A stretch of DNA of 64,000 bases from Varanus komodoensis. Its lineage: Eukaryota > Chordata > Lepidosauria > Squamata > Varanidae. Positions 32,880 to 45,144 of the stretch are shown here, in pieces. The translations under genes were made by a program, and so were the position numbers. Where the stretch lies: NCBI RefSeq assembly GCF_004798865.1, contig NW_025335468.1:1063472-1127471 (forward strand). Direction: 5' to 3'. The notes beneath the pieces are model-generated. The model was not told where the DNA came from. It made no database searches and saw only the letters and a list, made by a program, of their open reading frames with translations. Within the stretch, counting starts at the first letter, position 1; the number at the start of each line of letters is the position of its first letter.

Positions 32880-33520
32880 AGTTAAAAAGGCAACACCAGG
32901 TAAGCTAGCAGTAGGAGAGGAAATGGGCAGGTGGAACTTTCTGCGGGGGCTTTTAGCTTGATCTGATGATCAGGCGGTGCATCTAGTCAGCCTGCATTTC
33001 GTGTGTGTGTGTTCCTAAATCTGTCCTTCTGGGTGTGTAATAACTGTCCTGTTGCACATTAATGCAACTATGTGGGAGGGGGACAGACAAAGCAGTGCTG
33101 GGGTGTGTGAAAGAGAGTCTGTGGCCTGAGATGTGTGGGGAGCAGCAGGTGTGGGTCGCTCGGGGCCTGTCATGGAGAGAATTCTGCTAGAATTTGGCGC
33201 CTGGTGGAATCTGCCACAGAACGGGGAGCTGCCTGACTTGGGTTCTCCACTCTCCCCTGCTGAGTCATCCAGCAAGCAGGGAGGGCTGCCTGAGGCAGGC
33301 CATGCAGACAGACTGCAGCAGCATGCGAGGGGCTGAACGTACAGCATTGGCTGTAATTTCCATGCGGTGCTTCTGTGAGCAGCTCTGAACCCAGATGCTC
33401 TCTCCACACCTGCAGGCGCAGCCGAGGCCAGGCAAGGGGAGGCAGGCCCCACAGAAAGAGAACCAAACATTCCCATCGTGGGAAAGAAACAATACATCTC
33501 TCTGGATCCTCCGTAGCTTT
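32880..33520. other. No supported gene
   Basis: GC-richer stretch with open frames of 147 and 160 codons on the minus strand overlapping in different frames and plus-strand frames as well. No domains; the pattern fits stop-poor composition. Confidence 0.5.
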
Positions 33521-33524
33521 GTGG

Positions 33525-33597
33525 TCTTCCAGTTGTTTTAGCCTACAGCTCCCATCTGCCAGCATAGTTATGCAGAGGGATGATAGGAATGGTAGGG
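33525..33597. repeat. Palindromic MITE-like repeat, copy 5
   Basis: CAGTTGTTTTAGCCTACAGC, TCCCATCTGCCAGCATAG and GGGATGATAGGAATGGTAGG match the arms of the fold-back repeat, diverged. Confidence 0.5.
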
Positions 33598-33599
33598 CC

Positions 33600-36500
33600 A
33601 AGGCTGACGCCATCCATGATTGCTCAGGCCTAGAGGCTTTTGAGCAGGCCTAGTAGTCCAAATTGCATTTCCTGGAATAATAAAGTGGATGGGCAGCGTT
33701 TGTCAGGAAAAGTAGCCCACTAAGAGCTCAGAGGAAGTGACATGGTTTTGCTCGCCCCCTAAAAGACTATTTCACTGCTAGAGAAAGGCAATGATCCTTG
33801 GGCTGCGGCAGCGCAGCTGGTGTGGGAGGGCTGTTGGGCCTTGCTGGCAATGAGAAATCAGCATGTAAGATGACTAGGCCTCTTAACGGTCTCTGGTGCC
33901 TGGTGGATGCAGGGCCAGTAGTGCAGGTGAGGCCAGCCTTGTGGGGTTGAAGCAGCAGGCTTTTCTTGTTACAAGATGAGCTGTTGTCTTCGCATGGGGA
34001 CAGGGAAGAGGTGCTCCCAGCAACAAAATACAGTTGTAAGGCATCCTGCTGTTGAGCATTTGGGGTTGTTTGGCCCTGAATGAACAGCAAAGAGACATTC
34101 ACTTCATAAAAGACCTGGAAAAGACATATAATACATACCCTCGCAGAGAAGGGGAGAGAGGCGGGGGATAGACGGGGGGACAGAGAGAAAATGATGGATC
34201 AGCCCAGCCGCCTGTCCTTTTCACCTCTCCTTGGGTGCATCACAACAGGGCTGTCATGATGAGTGACTGCTCTTCCAAATTTACCACCGCACCTCTGTGC
34301 AGGGCTGGAGCAGCAGTCTGGAATGACGCAAACTAGCCATGCCAACTCTGTATGAGGAATTTGCATGTGATAGAAACTGGGTCACCCAGCTTTGGGAGGG
34401 TAGGCACCCAAAGTAACCCTGAGGAACCGTGGCAGTTTGGCTGTCTTGCCCCTTGGCTGCATCCCCAGCACACTGATCTGCACTGCCCTCCATCGGCAAC
34501 AGGCCTCTGGATGTTCAAAAGGCCAGCCGCAACCTCATTGCACATTCAGCACAGAACACTTCCTCCTTCTGTGCACTAGCAGTGCCCCAAGCCTAGACCT
34601 GGTGGAGACCCTTCTTTGTGCTAATCTGCCTCCATATTCATATTTGTGCCCCCAAGTCTGAATTTTTTTTGAACTATCTGATTTACGAGAGCAGATATTC
34701 AGCATTTGAGTTGATTATCCTCTGTTGAGTCCCATAGCATCTGACACCAGCATGCTCCCCTGGCATGATCCATTCCCATAACGAGTATTTCTGTCAGTCA
34801 TTCTGTCCTTTTTACTTTGACCTTTCTTCAAGAAAGAGGCCTGATTGGAAGGATCCATTGTCTTGAATGTGTACTGTGACAACAAAGGGGTAATCCTGAA
34901 TCTGGCCTCCTTGCAACGCAGTAAGATATTCCCATGTGACATGACACCCATGGAGCATGACAGAATGAAAACAACCTTTTCATTGCCCAAATTTCTGCCC
35001 CTTGGCCTCGTTCATAGGAGCTGAGGGGCGATGGGAAAGGATGGGGAAGGCTGCCTTGGAGTAACACAACTGCCATGTTCCTCAGCAATTTCTCACCTCA
35101 GGCTTATTTATTAGCCACAGGGCTCCCTGGGTGGGTTACAGACAAACATATCTGCAACCTTTAGGGCTGCAGCAACACCAGGCATATCCTTTGTCCCTCA
35201 CATCACTCCCGATTTAGATGCTGCAGGGTCCCCCTTCCTCTCCCTCTGCTAACTCCCTGTCTTTCCCATTCCACTTTGTGCTGCCAGAAGCAGCACGGGA
35301 CCTATAATTCATGGCACCAAATGACATACAATGTTAAATGTATGCTGCATTTAACACAACTGCTTTATGGAACAAAAGTGGCAAATTCAGTAACGAGTAA
35401 CAGGATCTGGAACAGTGGGCAGAAGGGGATGAACTCTCCTTGCCTCCTCGCTGTAGTCCAGTGAAAGTCCTCTCCTCACTACCATAAGCTGCTGTGAAGA
35501 GGGACATGCCCTGGTGATGCCAATAGCAGCTTCAGGGGGAGAGGGAGGTTTTGTCCACCCTCTCCCAGATCCCGATTTTGAAGGCTTTTTTGCTTAGCAG
35601 ACTCACCTCCTTAAATGCAATCATGTTTGCAATGCAATGTGTAAATCAGTCCTGAGAGGGAAGGGTGCCATTTCCATTGCTGCTCTGCTGCCAAAAGGGG
35701 AAAGGACATATGGCAAGGAAGCATTGCTTGGTCACAGAACAGAGGAAACATGCCTTGTTTGCAGATGTCAGCACATTCTTCCTCCCAAATTCTTGCCTGA
35801 GGCTAGCTTTCAGTCTTGCTACTCTATGCTGCCAAAGTGCAGTGTGGTGCTGAGCATTCCTGCATTCGTCTAAGATATGCATATGAGAGGGCAGAGGGTT
35901 TTGTGCCTGCACATGTATGGGAATTCAGACACTGTTGGCAACACTCCAGTCAGTGCAGAAAAAGACCTCCTCTGATTTCTGCCCTTGTGCCCTGGCCATC
36001 AAAAAGAAGGCCTGTTTGACAGAACTACAAATTCTGCATTCTGAGTAGAAGGCCTTCCTCTTGTTAAGGCCCAATCTTCTAGCTCTGAAATCTGGACTTC
36101 CTGTTTTGTCTTCCTTTTGGCCTGTTTCCTCTTAATTGAAGGTCTTAAAGTAGAGTAAGACTGTTCAAGAACATATCTTCCCTGATTTAAAGAAAAACAC
36201 TTTGCTTCATGGGTAATATAATCTATTTTTGCAACTTGATCATATTACCACCTCTTTGTATAATACATTCCCTACAAGCTCAAATAATTGTGCTAATTGT
36301 ACCTAAGTAATCTTTACAGCACTCCTATTTAATTGACTTGCAGCATTATGCTCAAATTATTGCCAGAGGTCTGCAAAATATTCTTCAGGCTACCCAGTAA
36401 ATTCATGCCCTGTAAGCTGAGAGTTATAGGTCATGCTCTTTAAATAGGATGGTCTTCCTGGTCTCTTGCAAGTGCGTTAGATTTTTGCCGCACAAATCTC

Positions 36501-37365
36501 CTTTCAGTACCTAAAGTTGGCAAATATCCTTTTAGCAGAACAGTGTTACTTGTCTGAATTGTGGAGCACAACAATCCAGTTGACACAACCCTTTTTCATG
36601 TGGGTGCCTTACATTTAGATCACCACTGCATCAAGAGTCCATCTCCACTTTTGAGAATATAAGTACCAGCCAGCTAGCAGAGATAATAACCAAGATAGGG
36701 ACCATCCTACAAGTGCTGACTCTTGCAACTCCAATTGCTCTGCCTTGTGTCATCTGATAGGGGAAAAGCAGTGAGCTGCAATTGCCTTGCTGCTGCAGGC
36801 ATCTTTATAAACAACGTCTATCTCTGCCCAAAAATAGCCCCACGTGAATTGCGTCACTCGGCTAAGGTTTCTGGCTGCTTGCAGGGAGAGACATTAAGTC
36901 AATGCATGAAGTATGATTTTCAGTCGCAGTTGGGTGGCGAGGAGAGCAGGATGGAACTGTGAGTAGAAAAATCAGTTTCTGCTGGTAGCAGCAATTTTGT
37001 TCTCATTGGCAAAAGGTTATTAAAAACGCAAACCAAAAAAAAGCGGGCGGGGGAGATGAACAATTAGTGCTGCCAGGGCTGAGATCTGTTACGTTTCAGA
37101 ACTTTGCCTTGACATGCCAGGAAAATAAAGCACTCCAGTGAACAAAGACACCCAGGTGGCTGCACTCTGCATGACCTTCAACTGGGGACATTGTCTGCTC
37201 CGGTAGGGCTTGGCTGTCACCCCTTTGATGAAAGGTCTTTCAGGATCCCCAGCTGGCTCCTTGAGAAATTCAACAGGAAAAAAAAAGTCTGGGATCTGTA
37301 CAGCCTGACACAATGGTGGCCAGCTCGGTTACTCACCCGTTTACACACCTTTGCTGGTAGGTTGT
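33600..37365. other. No gene or classified repeat
   Basis: The longest stretch without an identified element. 35098-35135 (TTATTTATTAGCCACAGGGC) may be a trace of a reversed SINE/LINE tail. Open frames are short and domain-less. Confidence 0.45.
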
Positions 37366-37369
37366 CCTT

Positions 37370-37490
37370 CCCCAGCCTTTTGCCCTTCTGATGTGTTTGA
37401 CCACAACCCCCAGCATTCTTCACTGTAGGTCATGCTGGCAGGGACTGATGGGAGCATTAGAGGGCACCAGGTTGGAGAAGTCTGCCCAAG
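37370..37490. repeat. Palindromic MITE-like repeat, copy 6
   Basis: CCCCAGCCTTTTGCCCTTCT, GATGTGTTTGACCACAACCC, CATGCTGGCAGGGACTGATG, GGAGCATTAGAGGGCACC. All parts of the fold-back repeat are present in order. Confidence 0.65.
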
Positions 37491-37714
37491 GAACGGCAAC
37501 CAGATGAGCTGTGACAATTGGTGCCTCTAAATGGCTGCTAAGGGGTGCTACAATCCTACCTACCCCCAGCTAAACTCCTCCTACAGTGCAGCCAGGTGGA
37601 TCAAGAAGAGCAGATTGGCAGGTCAGAGGCGGGGCTTGGCTGTGATCAGAGGGGCCCACAGAAGACGCTCTGCTTATCTTGGGCAGTGCTGAAGATACAT
37701 AGGAACCTACATGC

Positions 37715-37850
37715 ACATTGAATCTTAGTATCGCCAGAAAGGGCAAGGAAGGATCCCTGCCTACAGCCCTAGAGAGCTGCTGCCAGTCAGTGTTGGTAGC
37801 ACTGGGCTGGATGGACACATGCCCAGACTCTGTATAAGGGAGGGTTCCAT
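37715..37850 (+). mobile_element. tRNA-derived SINE, second family (partial)
   Basis: CTGCCTACAGCCCTAGAGAG, CTGCTGCCAGTCAGTGTTGG, TAGCACTGGGCTGGATGGAC, CCCAGACTCTGTATAAGG. This is the forward form of the element reversed at 24545-24725. The tRNA head is missing. Confidence 0.6.
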
Positions 37851-37859
37851 CCATCTCCT

Positions 37860-38585
37860 TCCTGTTATTCAGCTGCAGGTAGGAGAGGAAATGCAACAAG
37901 CTGGTGATTGTCAGCTCACTGGGATCTCTCTTTGGGTCATCAGAAGGCCTAAATATAAAATTTAGTGCCAAGGTCTGTCCCCACCCCTGTGCATTATAAT
38001 GCATCATACTCCATTGGCCATTGTCACATGCTTTTTATTCCAAAATGAAACATGAATACTTGCAGACAGCAAGCTCATGGCACCACCAATCAGAAGGCCT
38101 CACACAGCTATTCTTTCCTCCTTTGTTAACAAATTTTCTGCAAGAGGATGACAGACAGAAGACGTGGTGGGAGGACATCATTATCTGGACACACAGATGC
38201 ACTGAAAAATGCAGTGAATGAGGCCAGGTGGTGGCACAACAAAAGCCTCATCCGGAAGCGCCTTTGGAGGCACAAGGGGTGGCAGTAGCCATGAGGCGAA
38301 AGGGAGCACAGTCGCAACAAACATTTAAATTGATTAGCTTCTTTGTGGAAAAGTAACTAAAGGGGTTAAAGTCCAGTCATCCAGATTACTGCCAAGAGCA
38401 GGTACCTGTGTTACCTTGAAGAATTCAGTGACTGAATTGTCATGGTTTTTGGCCTCAGCCTTCTCCCCAGCTTAGAGAAGAGGGCATCGTTTGCTACTCT
38501 GGAAACTTTCAGACCAGAGGATGCAGCTTTACTTGATACCCCTCCATTTCAGCCCTCTCACCACCCCCTTAACTGCAGGAGCCAA
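37860..38585. other. No supported gene
   Basis: A 145-codon minus-strand frame (37570-38007) overlaps the SINE above and has no recognisable domain. Otherwise nothing seen. Confidence 0.5.
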
Positions 38586-38624
38586 GGATGACTAAGTGCA
38601 GCTATTTCAGATCAGCTACCTTGG

Positions 38625-38760
38625 GAAACTTGATCCAACTAGACAGGACATGGTTGGATCCAGAACTGTTCTTCTGGCAGTGGAAGGATACCACTTGCAG
38701 AATGGGAGTTTTCTGTCTTCTTCTCCCCACTGCAGTCCCGTGTGTGACCTCCAGGTCTGC
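38625..38760 (+). mobile_element. Unclassified repeat Y, copy 2
   Basis: GGTTGGATCCAGAACTGTTC, TTCTGGCAGTGGAAGGATAC and CACTTGCAGAATGGGAG, ordered as in 8314-8400. It faces copy 3 across a short gap, forming an inverted pair. Confidence 0.6.
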
Positions 38761-38799
38761 TCAAGAGGGCATAGGACTCTTTGGAACAAATTTGGCAAG

Positions 38800-38990
38800 A
38801 GCTTGGGCAGTTGAAGGAGGGAGGAAAGGACGTAGGAACCTCATTCCACAAGTAGGCTCCTTCAGCTTGTAGAATAATTCTTGATCCAAACCGAAAGAAG
38901 CAACATCTGAGCGTGTGCAAAGATGGTACAGCTCACTTGACTTTGGCTTCTTAATCATGTCAGCCACATGCACTGCACAGATAAAGACAG
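38800..38990 (-). mobile_element. Unclassified repeat Y, copy 3
   Basis: On the minus strand: CTGTGCAGTGCATGTGGCTG, ACATGATTAAG, GCTCAGATGTTGCTTC, GGTTTGGATCAAGAATTATT, GTGGAATGAGGTTCCTACG. It matches 8255-8400 from its first blocks onward, so it is longer on its 5' side than copy 2. Confidence 0.6.
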
Positions 38991-39024
38991 AGAAATTAAC
39001 TCTTAATCTTTTCTTTAATTGCAA

Positions 39025-39380
39025 ACAAATTACAATTTTGGCACATCAGAACTGGAGCTTGTTATTCACAGAGGAATTAAGAACAAGTCGGTTTGCATTA
39101 TGGGCTGGCTAATTACGAGTGTTGGTGGCATCCCTAATCATAGCTCTTTGCTTTTAGCTTAAGTCACCTGGTGAGGTGGTGGAGGAGGGGAGACTCATGT
39201 GCCTTTAGGCCGGTGGTAGGCAGGCAATGGGGGGACAGAGGACGAGGACGCATGCAGACCACGCCCCACTGTTGCCAGAAATCACACCAGCGGCAAAGTA
39301 ATCAATGGTGTGCTGCCAGATTTTGCTGGCAAGCCACCACACGGCAGTAAGCAAACCAGCAGAACAAATTTAGCTTGAAA
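39025..39380. other. No gene or classified repeat
   Basis: Nothing recognised. Confidence 0.5.
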
Positions 39381-39384
39381 ACAA

Positions 39385-39690
39385 GTGAAATTTGTCCTGT
39401 TTACTCCTCAGCAATTTGTGCTGGCATTGCTGCCACCAGATTGCTGTTGGTTTATTGTTTTATTGTTGCATTGGTTTGTTGTTTTACTGTTTATATTGTG
39501 TTTATCCTGCTGTTGTAGTTATATTGTATTTTTACTCTATTATGTTTTATGCTTTTACTTATTATTGTCATTTATTTTTATCTGTATTTTCTATTTTTAT
39601 TCTGTAGCACTGCTTATGATTGTGCTGTGAGCTGCCCAGAAAGCCTTCTGGCTATGGGGGAGCATACAAATGCAATACATACATACTTAA
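39385..39690 (+). mobile_element. L2-type LINE 3' untranslated end
   Basis: T-rich tract (TTTATTGTTTTATTGTTGCA and similar) typical of this LINE's 3' region. It leads into GCTGTGAGCTGCCCAGAAAG, CCTTCTGGCTATGGGGGAGC, ATACAAATGCAATACATAC. The T-rich part gives open frames of hydrophobic residues that are not genes. Confidence 0.65.
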
Positions 39691-40003
39691 GTTCAGGGGT
39701 GTGGCAGCAGGTGTGTGTCCCACAGGGGCCCCGAGGGCATCAAAAGTGGCCACCAGACTCACTGAAATGGCACACCCTGCTTGAGGCCAGACATGCTATG
39801 GCATTCACACATGTGCAGCTGTGGAGGAACTGCAGTTTGCCAGGTGCACTTCAAGGACAAAGCAGATGAGCTACATTCAGCAGGACCTTGGGGAATTGGC
39901 CTCCTTCTGACAGGCAGTTCTGAACACCTTCCATTCCAAGTACATCTGTTCCTGGGGGAGGCCAGAGACGTAGGATGGGAAACATGTGGATCTTGTTAGT
40001 CTG

Positions 40004-40022
40004 CAACACACACACACACACC
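40004..40022. repeat. (CA)n microsatellite
   Basis: Pure CA run directly before the next fold-back repeat copy. Confidence 0.95.
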
Positions 40023-40032
40023 TCACTCTTAG

Positions 40033-40100
40033 GCTATGCCAGCTAGAACTGATGGGAACTGCAGCCCAACAAAACCTAGAGGCCCCGTGCTCCCCACCGT
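40033..40100. repeat. Palindromic MITE-like repeat, copy 7 (right arm)
   Basis: CTATGCCAGCTAGAACTGAT, GGGAACTGCAGCCCAACAAA, ACCTAGAGGCCCCGTGCTCC match the right half of the fold-back repeat. Confidence 0.55.
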
Positions 40101-40109
40101 TGGGCTTTC

Positions 40110-42105
40110 CCACCAGGAACAGGTTGTAAGAACAAGGGGCGGGGGTGCTCTGAATGCAGCCATGCGCCTTCCTTTGGCTTAGCAGACTGGCAAATTGTAG
40201 AACAAGCTGCCCTTATTATATCTGCATACAGAGGATGGTGTGGGTCAGCCGAGGGCAGGGGCAGGCATGGGGTGAGGCAGAGTTAACAGACCAATATCAC
40301 TCTATTCCTGCCAGTGTTCCTAGTTGACATAGCCAGTCATCTTGATCCGGCTTAATGAACCACAAACCAGGCCGTATATCAAGGAATGGTGCCAAAGAGA
40401 TCTGCTCTTGCCTTCAACTGTATGTTACAACAGATACAGCTACACAAGCAAAAAATCAATACCAAATTTTAAAAACAGCAGCGACAAGTTTCTTTTTATA
40501 GAGCACTCTCCTGCTTCTATCTGTCTTCAGTCCCGTCCTGAAGTGACTGACCTCTGCCTAAATTAGCTGCGATCTCCAGAGACACTGTCTGGATAATATT
40601 TTTCAAAGCGGAGGAGAAGTGGAGAACAGGCAAGGAGTGTGTGTGTGTGCACACAAGGAGAAGTGGAGAAATGCACAAGGGCTACGAATGAGTTTCGCTT
40701 TCTACGAAGCTGACCTGCTGATTCCACAGTGGGCTGGCTTTTTGTGAGCTGCGTGGATTTTGTAGACTCATGGGCTGCTTTTTTACTGCTTTTTGGTGAG
40801 GATTTACACTAATTGACATAAGCACTGGTGCGCGTTGCTGCTAATACACTTCTGCAAATGTCTTAATAGGCATTAGCTAACGGCACATTTGTGTATTTGT
40901 GCAAGCCTGCATGAGTGCCCATGCAAATTAGTGCTAATAGAATCAAATTCTGCTACAAAAACACCAATTCTGTTAATGAGTAAACAACAGAACAAAGAGG
41001 CCTGACAATCTGTGAAACACAGACGGAATGGATTTAACATAATCTGCACATCTCTGTGTATGTGCCTGCGTGTGCACATGCGCACTGCTAAGAACCAGAG
41101 CAGTTCATAGAAGACTTGAAGTCCCTGTTCTGTCTCTGTCCAAGGCCATGTTATCGCCTTACTTTCCTCAGTCCCCACTGCTTGACGCCAGCGAAGTTAT
41201 CAGTCACTCAAAGTACCTTCCAGATAATCAGGGCGTGGAGACTGGCCTCACATAAACAGCTCTCCGGGCTCCATGTCACCCAAGCAGACATGAATGAAGT
41301 GGTGCTCTTGGAAACACTCTCCAGTTTGGCCTTCATGTCACAGCCAGTGTAGTTGTGAATGGGAGGATCCAGGAGTTAAACCAGCACCCATAAAACCTGC
41401 CATTGCCCAGGCAAAACTTCATCTTGAACCAAAAGAGTTTATGGCCCATTCCACTTCTGAGATTTGCTGCATATTGCCTTATACAACAAAGACACTGCAT
41501 TCTGTTCTCAGTTACTCGGTGGAAAACATCCAACAGATTGAGATCAGGTGGCTAGGAGCTTCAGCTTTTTGTTATTTTATTTTTTTTCATTAAAGACCTA
41601 GGGGTGAGTGACAACAGCTGCATATTGATTCCCTGAACCTAATTTATTCCAAAGGCTTGAAAAATCTATTTCTGAAAACATGCTTCACCTGAAGTATGTT
41701 CAGTTGCATCCCCATACCGGTTGCATTAGGTGAGCACACCTTGGGTAGGACAGGGTGTGAGCCTGTGGTCTCCCAACCTCTCAGAGAGGCATAGGATCTC
41801 AAGAGTTGGGATCCCGAAGGCCTACCCCCTTTGCCTTGCTGCCAGCGCAGAAGGAACTGTGCCAGCTGCCCCCCACCCAGGTTGCAAATGTGTCCTGGAG
41901 GAGAAAAAAGTGGATGTGCTGAGAACCGGGAGGGGAGGAGGCTTGGCCTCAGGACTGAGGGCACCAAATCCTACTGGCATCCCAGCCTCCTTCCTTCCCG
42001 TTTCCTGTCACTGAAAACAGCCAACTAGATTAAAAAACAAAACAAAACCAGGGTGCAAGGTGCAGTGGCTTTAAAGATGCCCCCACTGTGTCTCTTTAGG
42101 GGCAT
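40110..42105. other. No gene or classified repeat
   Basis: A local duplication of GGAGAAGTGGAGAA at about 40612 and 40657 flanks a short GT run. Open frames have no domains. Confidence 0.5.
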
Positions 42106-42109
42106 GGGA

Positions 42110-42945
42110 TGATAGAACCATAGAGTAGTAGAGCTGAAAGGGCCAAGAGGGCCATTGAGCCCAACCCCCTGCTCAGTGCAGGACACTGAGTTAAGCCATC
42201 CCTCTCAAATCACTGCCCAGTTGCATCCTGAATGCCTCCAGTGTGGGAGAACCCACAAGCTCCCAGGTTCCACTGGAAACACTGGTTCCATTGTTGTACT
42301 GCTCTAACAGTCAGGAAGTTCTTCCTGATGTCTAGCTGGAATCTGGCTTCTTGTTACTTGAGCCCATTATTCCATATCCTGCATTCTGGGATGGTCGAGA
42401 AGAGATCTTGTCCTTCCTCTCTATGACAGCCTTTCAAGTCCTTGTAGAGTGCTATCATACCTCCCCTTAGTTTCTCCTCTCGAGGCTAAACAGGCAAAGT
42501 TCTTTCAATTTCTCCTCACAGGGCTTTGTTCCAGCTCCAGGACCATCCTTGCTGCCCTCCTCTGAACCCATTCCAGCTTGTCTACATCGTTCTTCAACTG
42601 TGGTGGCCAGAACTGGACACAGTACTCCAGATGAGGCCTAACCAGTGCCAAGTAAAGGGGAACTAGTACTTCTTGTGATTTGAAAGTGATATTTTTATCA
42701 CTGCAACCCAAAATAGCATTTGCCTTTTTTGCAGTGACAGCACATTGTTGGCCCTTATTTAGCATGTGATCTACAACAATTCCAAGATCCTTTGCACTTG
42801 CAGTATTGTTGAGCCAAGTATTCCACATTTTTTTATTTATTTAAAGCTTTATATACTGTTCTTTAGCTTAAGCTCTCAGCTGCATTCGTAACAATGCACT
42901 TGGTTTCTTTTTCCTAAGTTGCATAAACTTTGCAGAGTTTGGAGG
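42110..42945 (-). mobile_element. CR1 LINE, 5'-truncated, with a short internal tail insertion
   Basis: The 3' end has GATAGAACCATAGAGTAGTA, GAGCTGAAAGGGCCAAGAGG and CCAACCCCCTGCTCAGTGCA. RT C-terminal coding follows on the minus strand (42505-42828). The CR1 sequence is interrupted at about 42829-42890 by a TTTTATTTATTTAAAGC then TTTATATACTG segment, a reversed SINE/LINE tail. It then resumes with CACTTGGTTTCTTTTTCCTA. Compare 13226-13255, where the same CR1 region is uninterrupted. Confidence 0.85.
42505..42828 (-). pseudogene. CR1 ORF2 reverse-transcriptase C-terminal remnant
   Basis: A 107-codon frame with DLGIVVDHMLNKGQQCAVTA, KKANAILGC, VPLYLALVRPHLEYCVQFW and RVQRRAARMV-like blocks (here WVQRRAARMV). 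It parallels 12838-13230. Both are terminal fragments without the catalytic core. Confidence 0.85.
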
Positions 42946-42949
42946 CACG

Positions 42950-44375
42950 TATGCACTGAGGGCAAGGCAACAGAACTACGTATGCCCTGAAACTGGCCAA
43001 GGATTGGCTAACGTCTATGAGAGGGCAAGAAAAGCATCGTTATCTCATTATGCTCTCAGTATAAAGTTTGCTAGTAAATCTCTGCCAACAATTTGATAGG
43101 CTCATCAAAATAAAAGGAAGAATAATTTTAATAGGCTAACTGGTTAAGTGTATTAAGTTACTACTGTAATGAAGGATGTTTCAGTTATATTGATATTCCA
43201 TGTACTTAAATATGCTGCATTATCTATGCACGGCAGTGGGAAGGACACTGACCTATGTTTTGCTTGCAGGTTATCGCTCTGCGGTTCTGCATGTGGAGTG
43301 GCTGGGCACAGAGGTTCCTTGGTTCTAGGCCCAAGAGCTCCTGGCAGTTCAGAAGCAAAGAAGATAAAAATCGAGTTGGGATGGAGTCTGTGAACAGTCA
43401 GAAGCAGAATTCCTAAACTAGTGCCCAGGGGTATGCCTCTGTGCTCCCTTCTCCCACCCACCGACTTCCACCTTCAGGGGATCCCTGAGTCAGAAGCTCC
43501 AGCCTAGAAGGTCTCAGTCAGCATATGTGGAAGAAATTTTTCACACATCCTATTTGACTAAGGTAAATCAACTTAGTCAATCAGCAGATCTGAATGAAAG
43601 AAAGCTTTCATGGGCTACTTTGACTGCCTTACCCAAGATGGAAAGAGTCCTTCCAAGATGTACTGTAATGTCACTTCTTCCCTACTTCTTTTTCCATGAG
43701 ATGGTCATGCAGATAAGCCCTTAAAGGCTCAGAAGTGGCCACTTCTTGAGTTCTAATGGATGCTAAAAGTTGACCTTCCAGACAACATGCTCTGAGCATG
43801 CTGTGAAGAATCCTTTTGGTGTCCCTCCCCATCCATCAAAAGATAGGGAGAAGCTACCTACCTACAGAAGAGTCACTGTTATAGCCTGCATTACAATTAT
43901 AGCTGTTTATTACAGCGATGAAGAAATTTGACCCTCCATATTTTTGGCCTTCAACTCCAACAATTTTTTAATCATAAGAAATAGAAAGAAAAACATAGAA
44001 TATCAAAAAGCAAGAGTTATTAAGGGACCTCATACTAAAATTGCTTCTAAAACCAGATGCAGGAAGTTTCACAAAGAATCAGCAGTCATTTCATCTAAAC
44101 TTTTAACTTCAGTTTTACATGGTAATACATAATTATAATTAATGCTTGATTAAATTGGTAAGTAACCAAATAAAAATAATGAATTAACATGGAAATTTGC
44201 TTTATCATAGACAACTGGATTCACCCCAGAGTATATCCAGAAACCAAAACAGAATTAAAAATAATTTCCCCCTCTTTTCTCCCTCCCCTCCACCTTTCTC
44301 CTTCTGCTCTTCTTCCTCCCTTCCTTATTTTAGAAAACAATTATACTAATCTAATCATTGTTTATATTATACATT
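42950..44375. other. No supported gene; AT-rich from about 43900
   Basis: 43150-43460 has open frames on both strands without domains. From 43900 on the base composition becomes strongly AT-rich and may include 3' parts of the L1 that follows. Confidence 0.45.
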
Positions 44376-44379
44376 AATG

Positions 44380-45144
44380 ATATCCAATGATTCCATTTTT
44401 TCTCTCAGTTACAAATAAAATAAAATTTGATAGGCTTTCCATTTGTAACTAAATTAATTAACTGGATTTCCTTTTTATGATTTATTAGAAGATGTATCAG
44501 CTTAATCATCCTAACTTAAACTATTTTTCATCTCAAATGTTAAGTAAAATAATGTACTTATTTAATTTACTTTTAAAAGTTTATATATGCTACACTTTCC
44601 ATTTATCCTGAAAATCTTTGACCGGTCTTCTATTTATATTGTTGGTTAATTTTGCCATCACTGCATATTCAGCTAGCTTGTTTTTCCAATCTTTGCTGGT
44701 GCTGTTTTCCATTTTGTTGCAATTGTAACTCTGGCTGCTGTTATCATATATTTAAATAATTCTTCCACATTTCTTGGGAGTTTCTAATAAATACTCAATG
44801 CCATGCTCTTAACATTCATTAGAAAGTTATTTTTCAAAATTTTCTGTATTTCAATATTTTTCAATTTTCAAAAAAAGAAATTTTCAATTCTTTTTGATTT
44901 TTTAACACATCCACCACATGTGGTAAAGAGTCCCTTCTACTTTGAATTTTCAACTCTTTTCATGGTAATTCTTGTCCACTTTTTGAATATCTTTAGGAGT
45001 AATATAACAACAAAAATATATCTTGTACCTATTTTCTCTTAATGCTTGGCTAACTGTGAAATTTATTTCTTTTGTCCATAACATCTTGTCTTCCCACTTA
45101 TGGAAGAAAATTTCTTCTGCAAAATTCTGCATCCAACTTATAAT
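44380..45144 (-). mobile_element. L1 LINE, 3' half of a split copy
   Basis: On the minus strand the sequence encodes pieces typical of L1 ORF2 C-terminus. One is a WEDKMLWTKEINF...RYKIYFCCYITPKDIQKVDKN region (45110-44960). Next comes EGTLYHMWWMC (about 44920), the family's cysteine-rich end. Further on is a stretch like QDKWK (about 44600). The frames are broken by several stops and shifts, so the copy is old. It is interrupted by BovB at 45145. The left boundary is uncertain because of AT-rich sequence. Confidence 0.7.
45134..45144. repeat. BovB target-site duplication, left copy
   Basis: CAACTTATAAT, identical to 48295-48305. It belongs to the L1 into which BovB inserted. Confidence 0.85.

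Noticed and set aside
33015-33613. Overlapping 147- and 160-codon minus-strand frames
   Set aside because: Different frames over the same GC-richer DNA, with frames on the plus strand too; no domains.
39385-39630. Hydrophobic 81-codon frame resembling a membrane protein
   Set aside because: It is a reading of the T-rich 3' region of an L2-type LINE.
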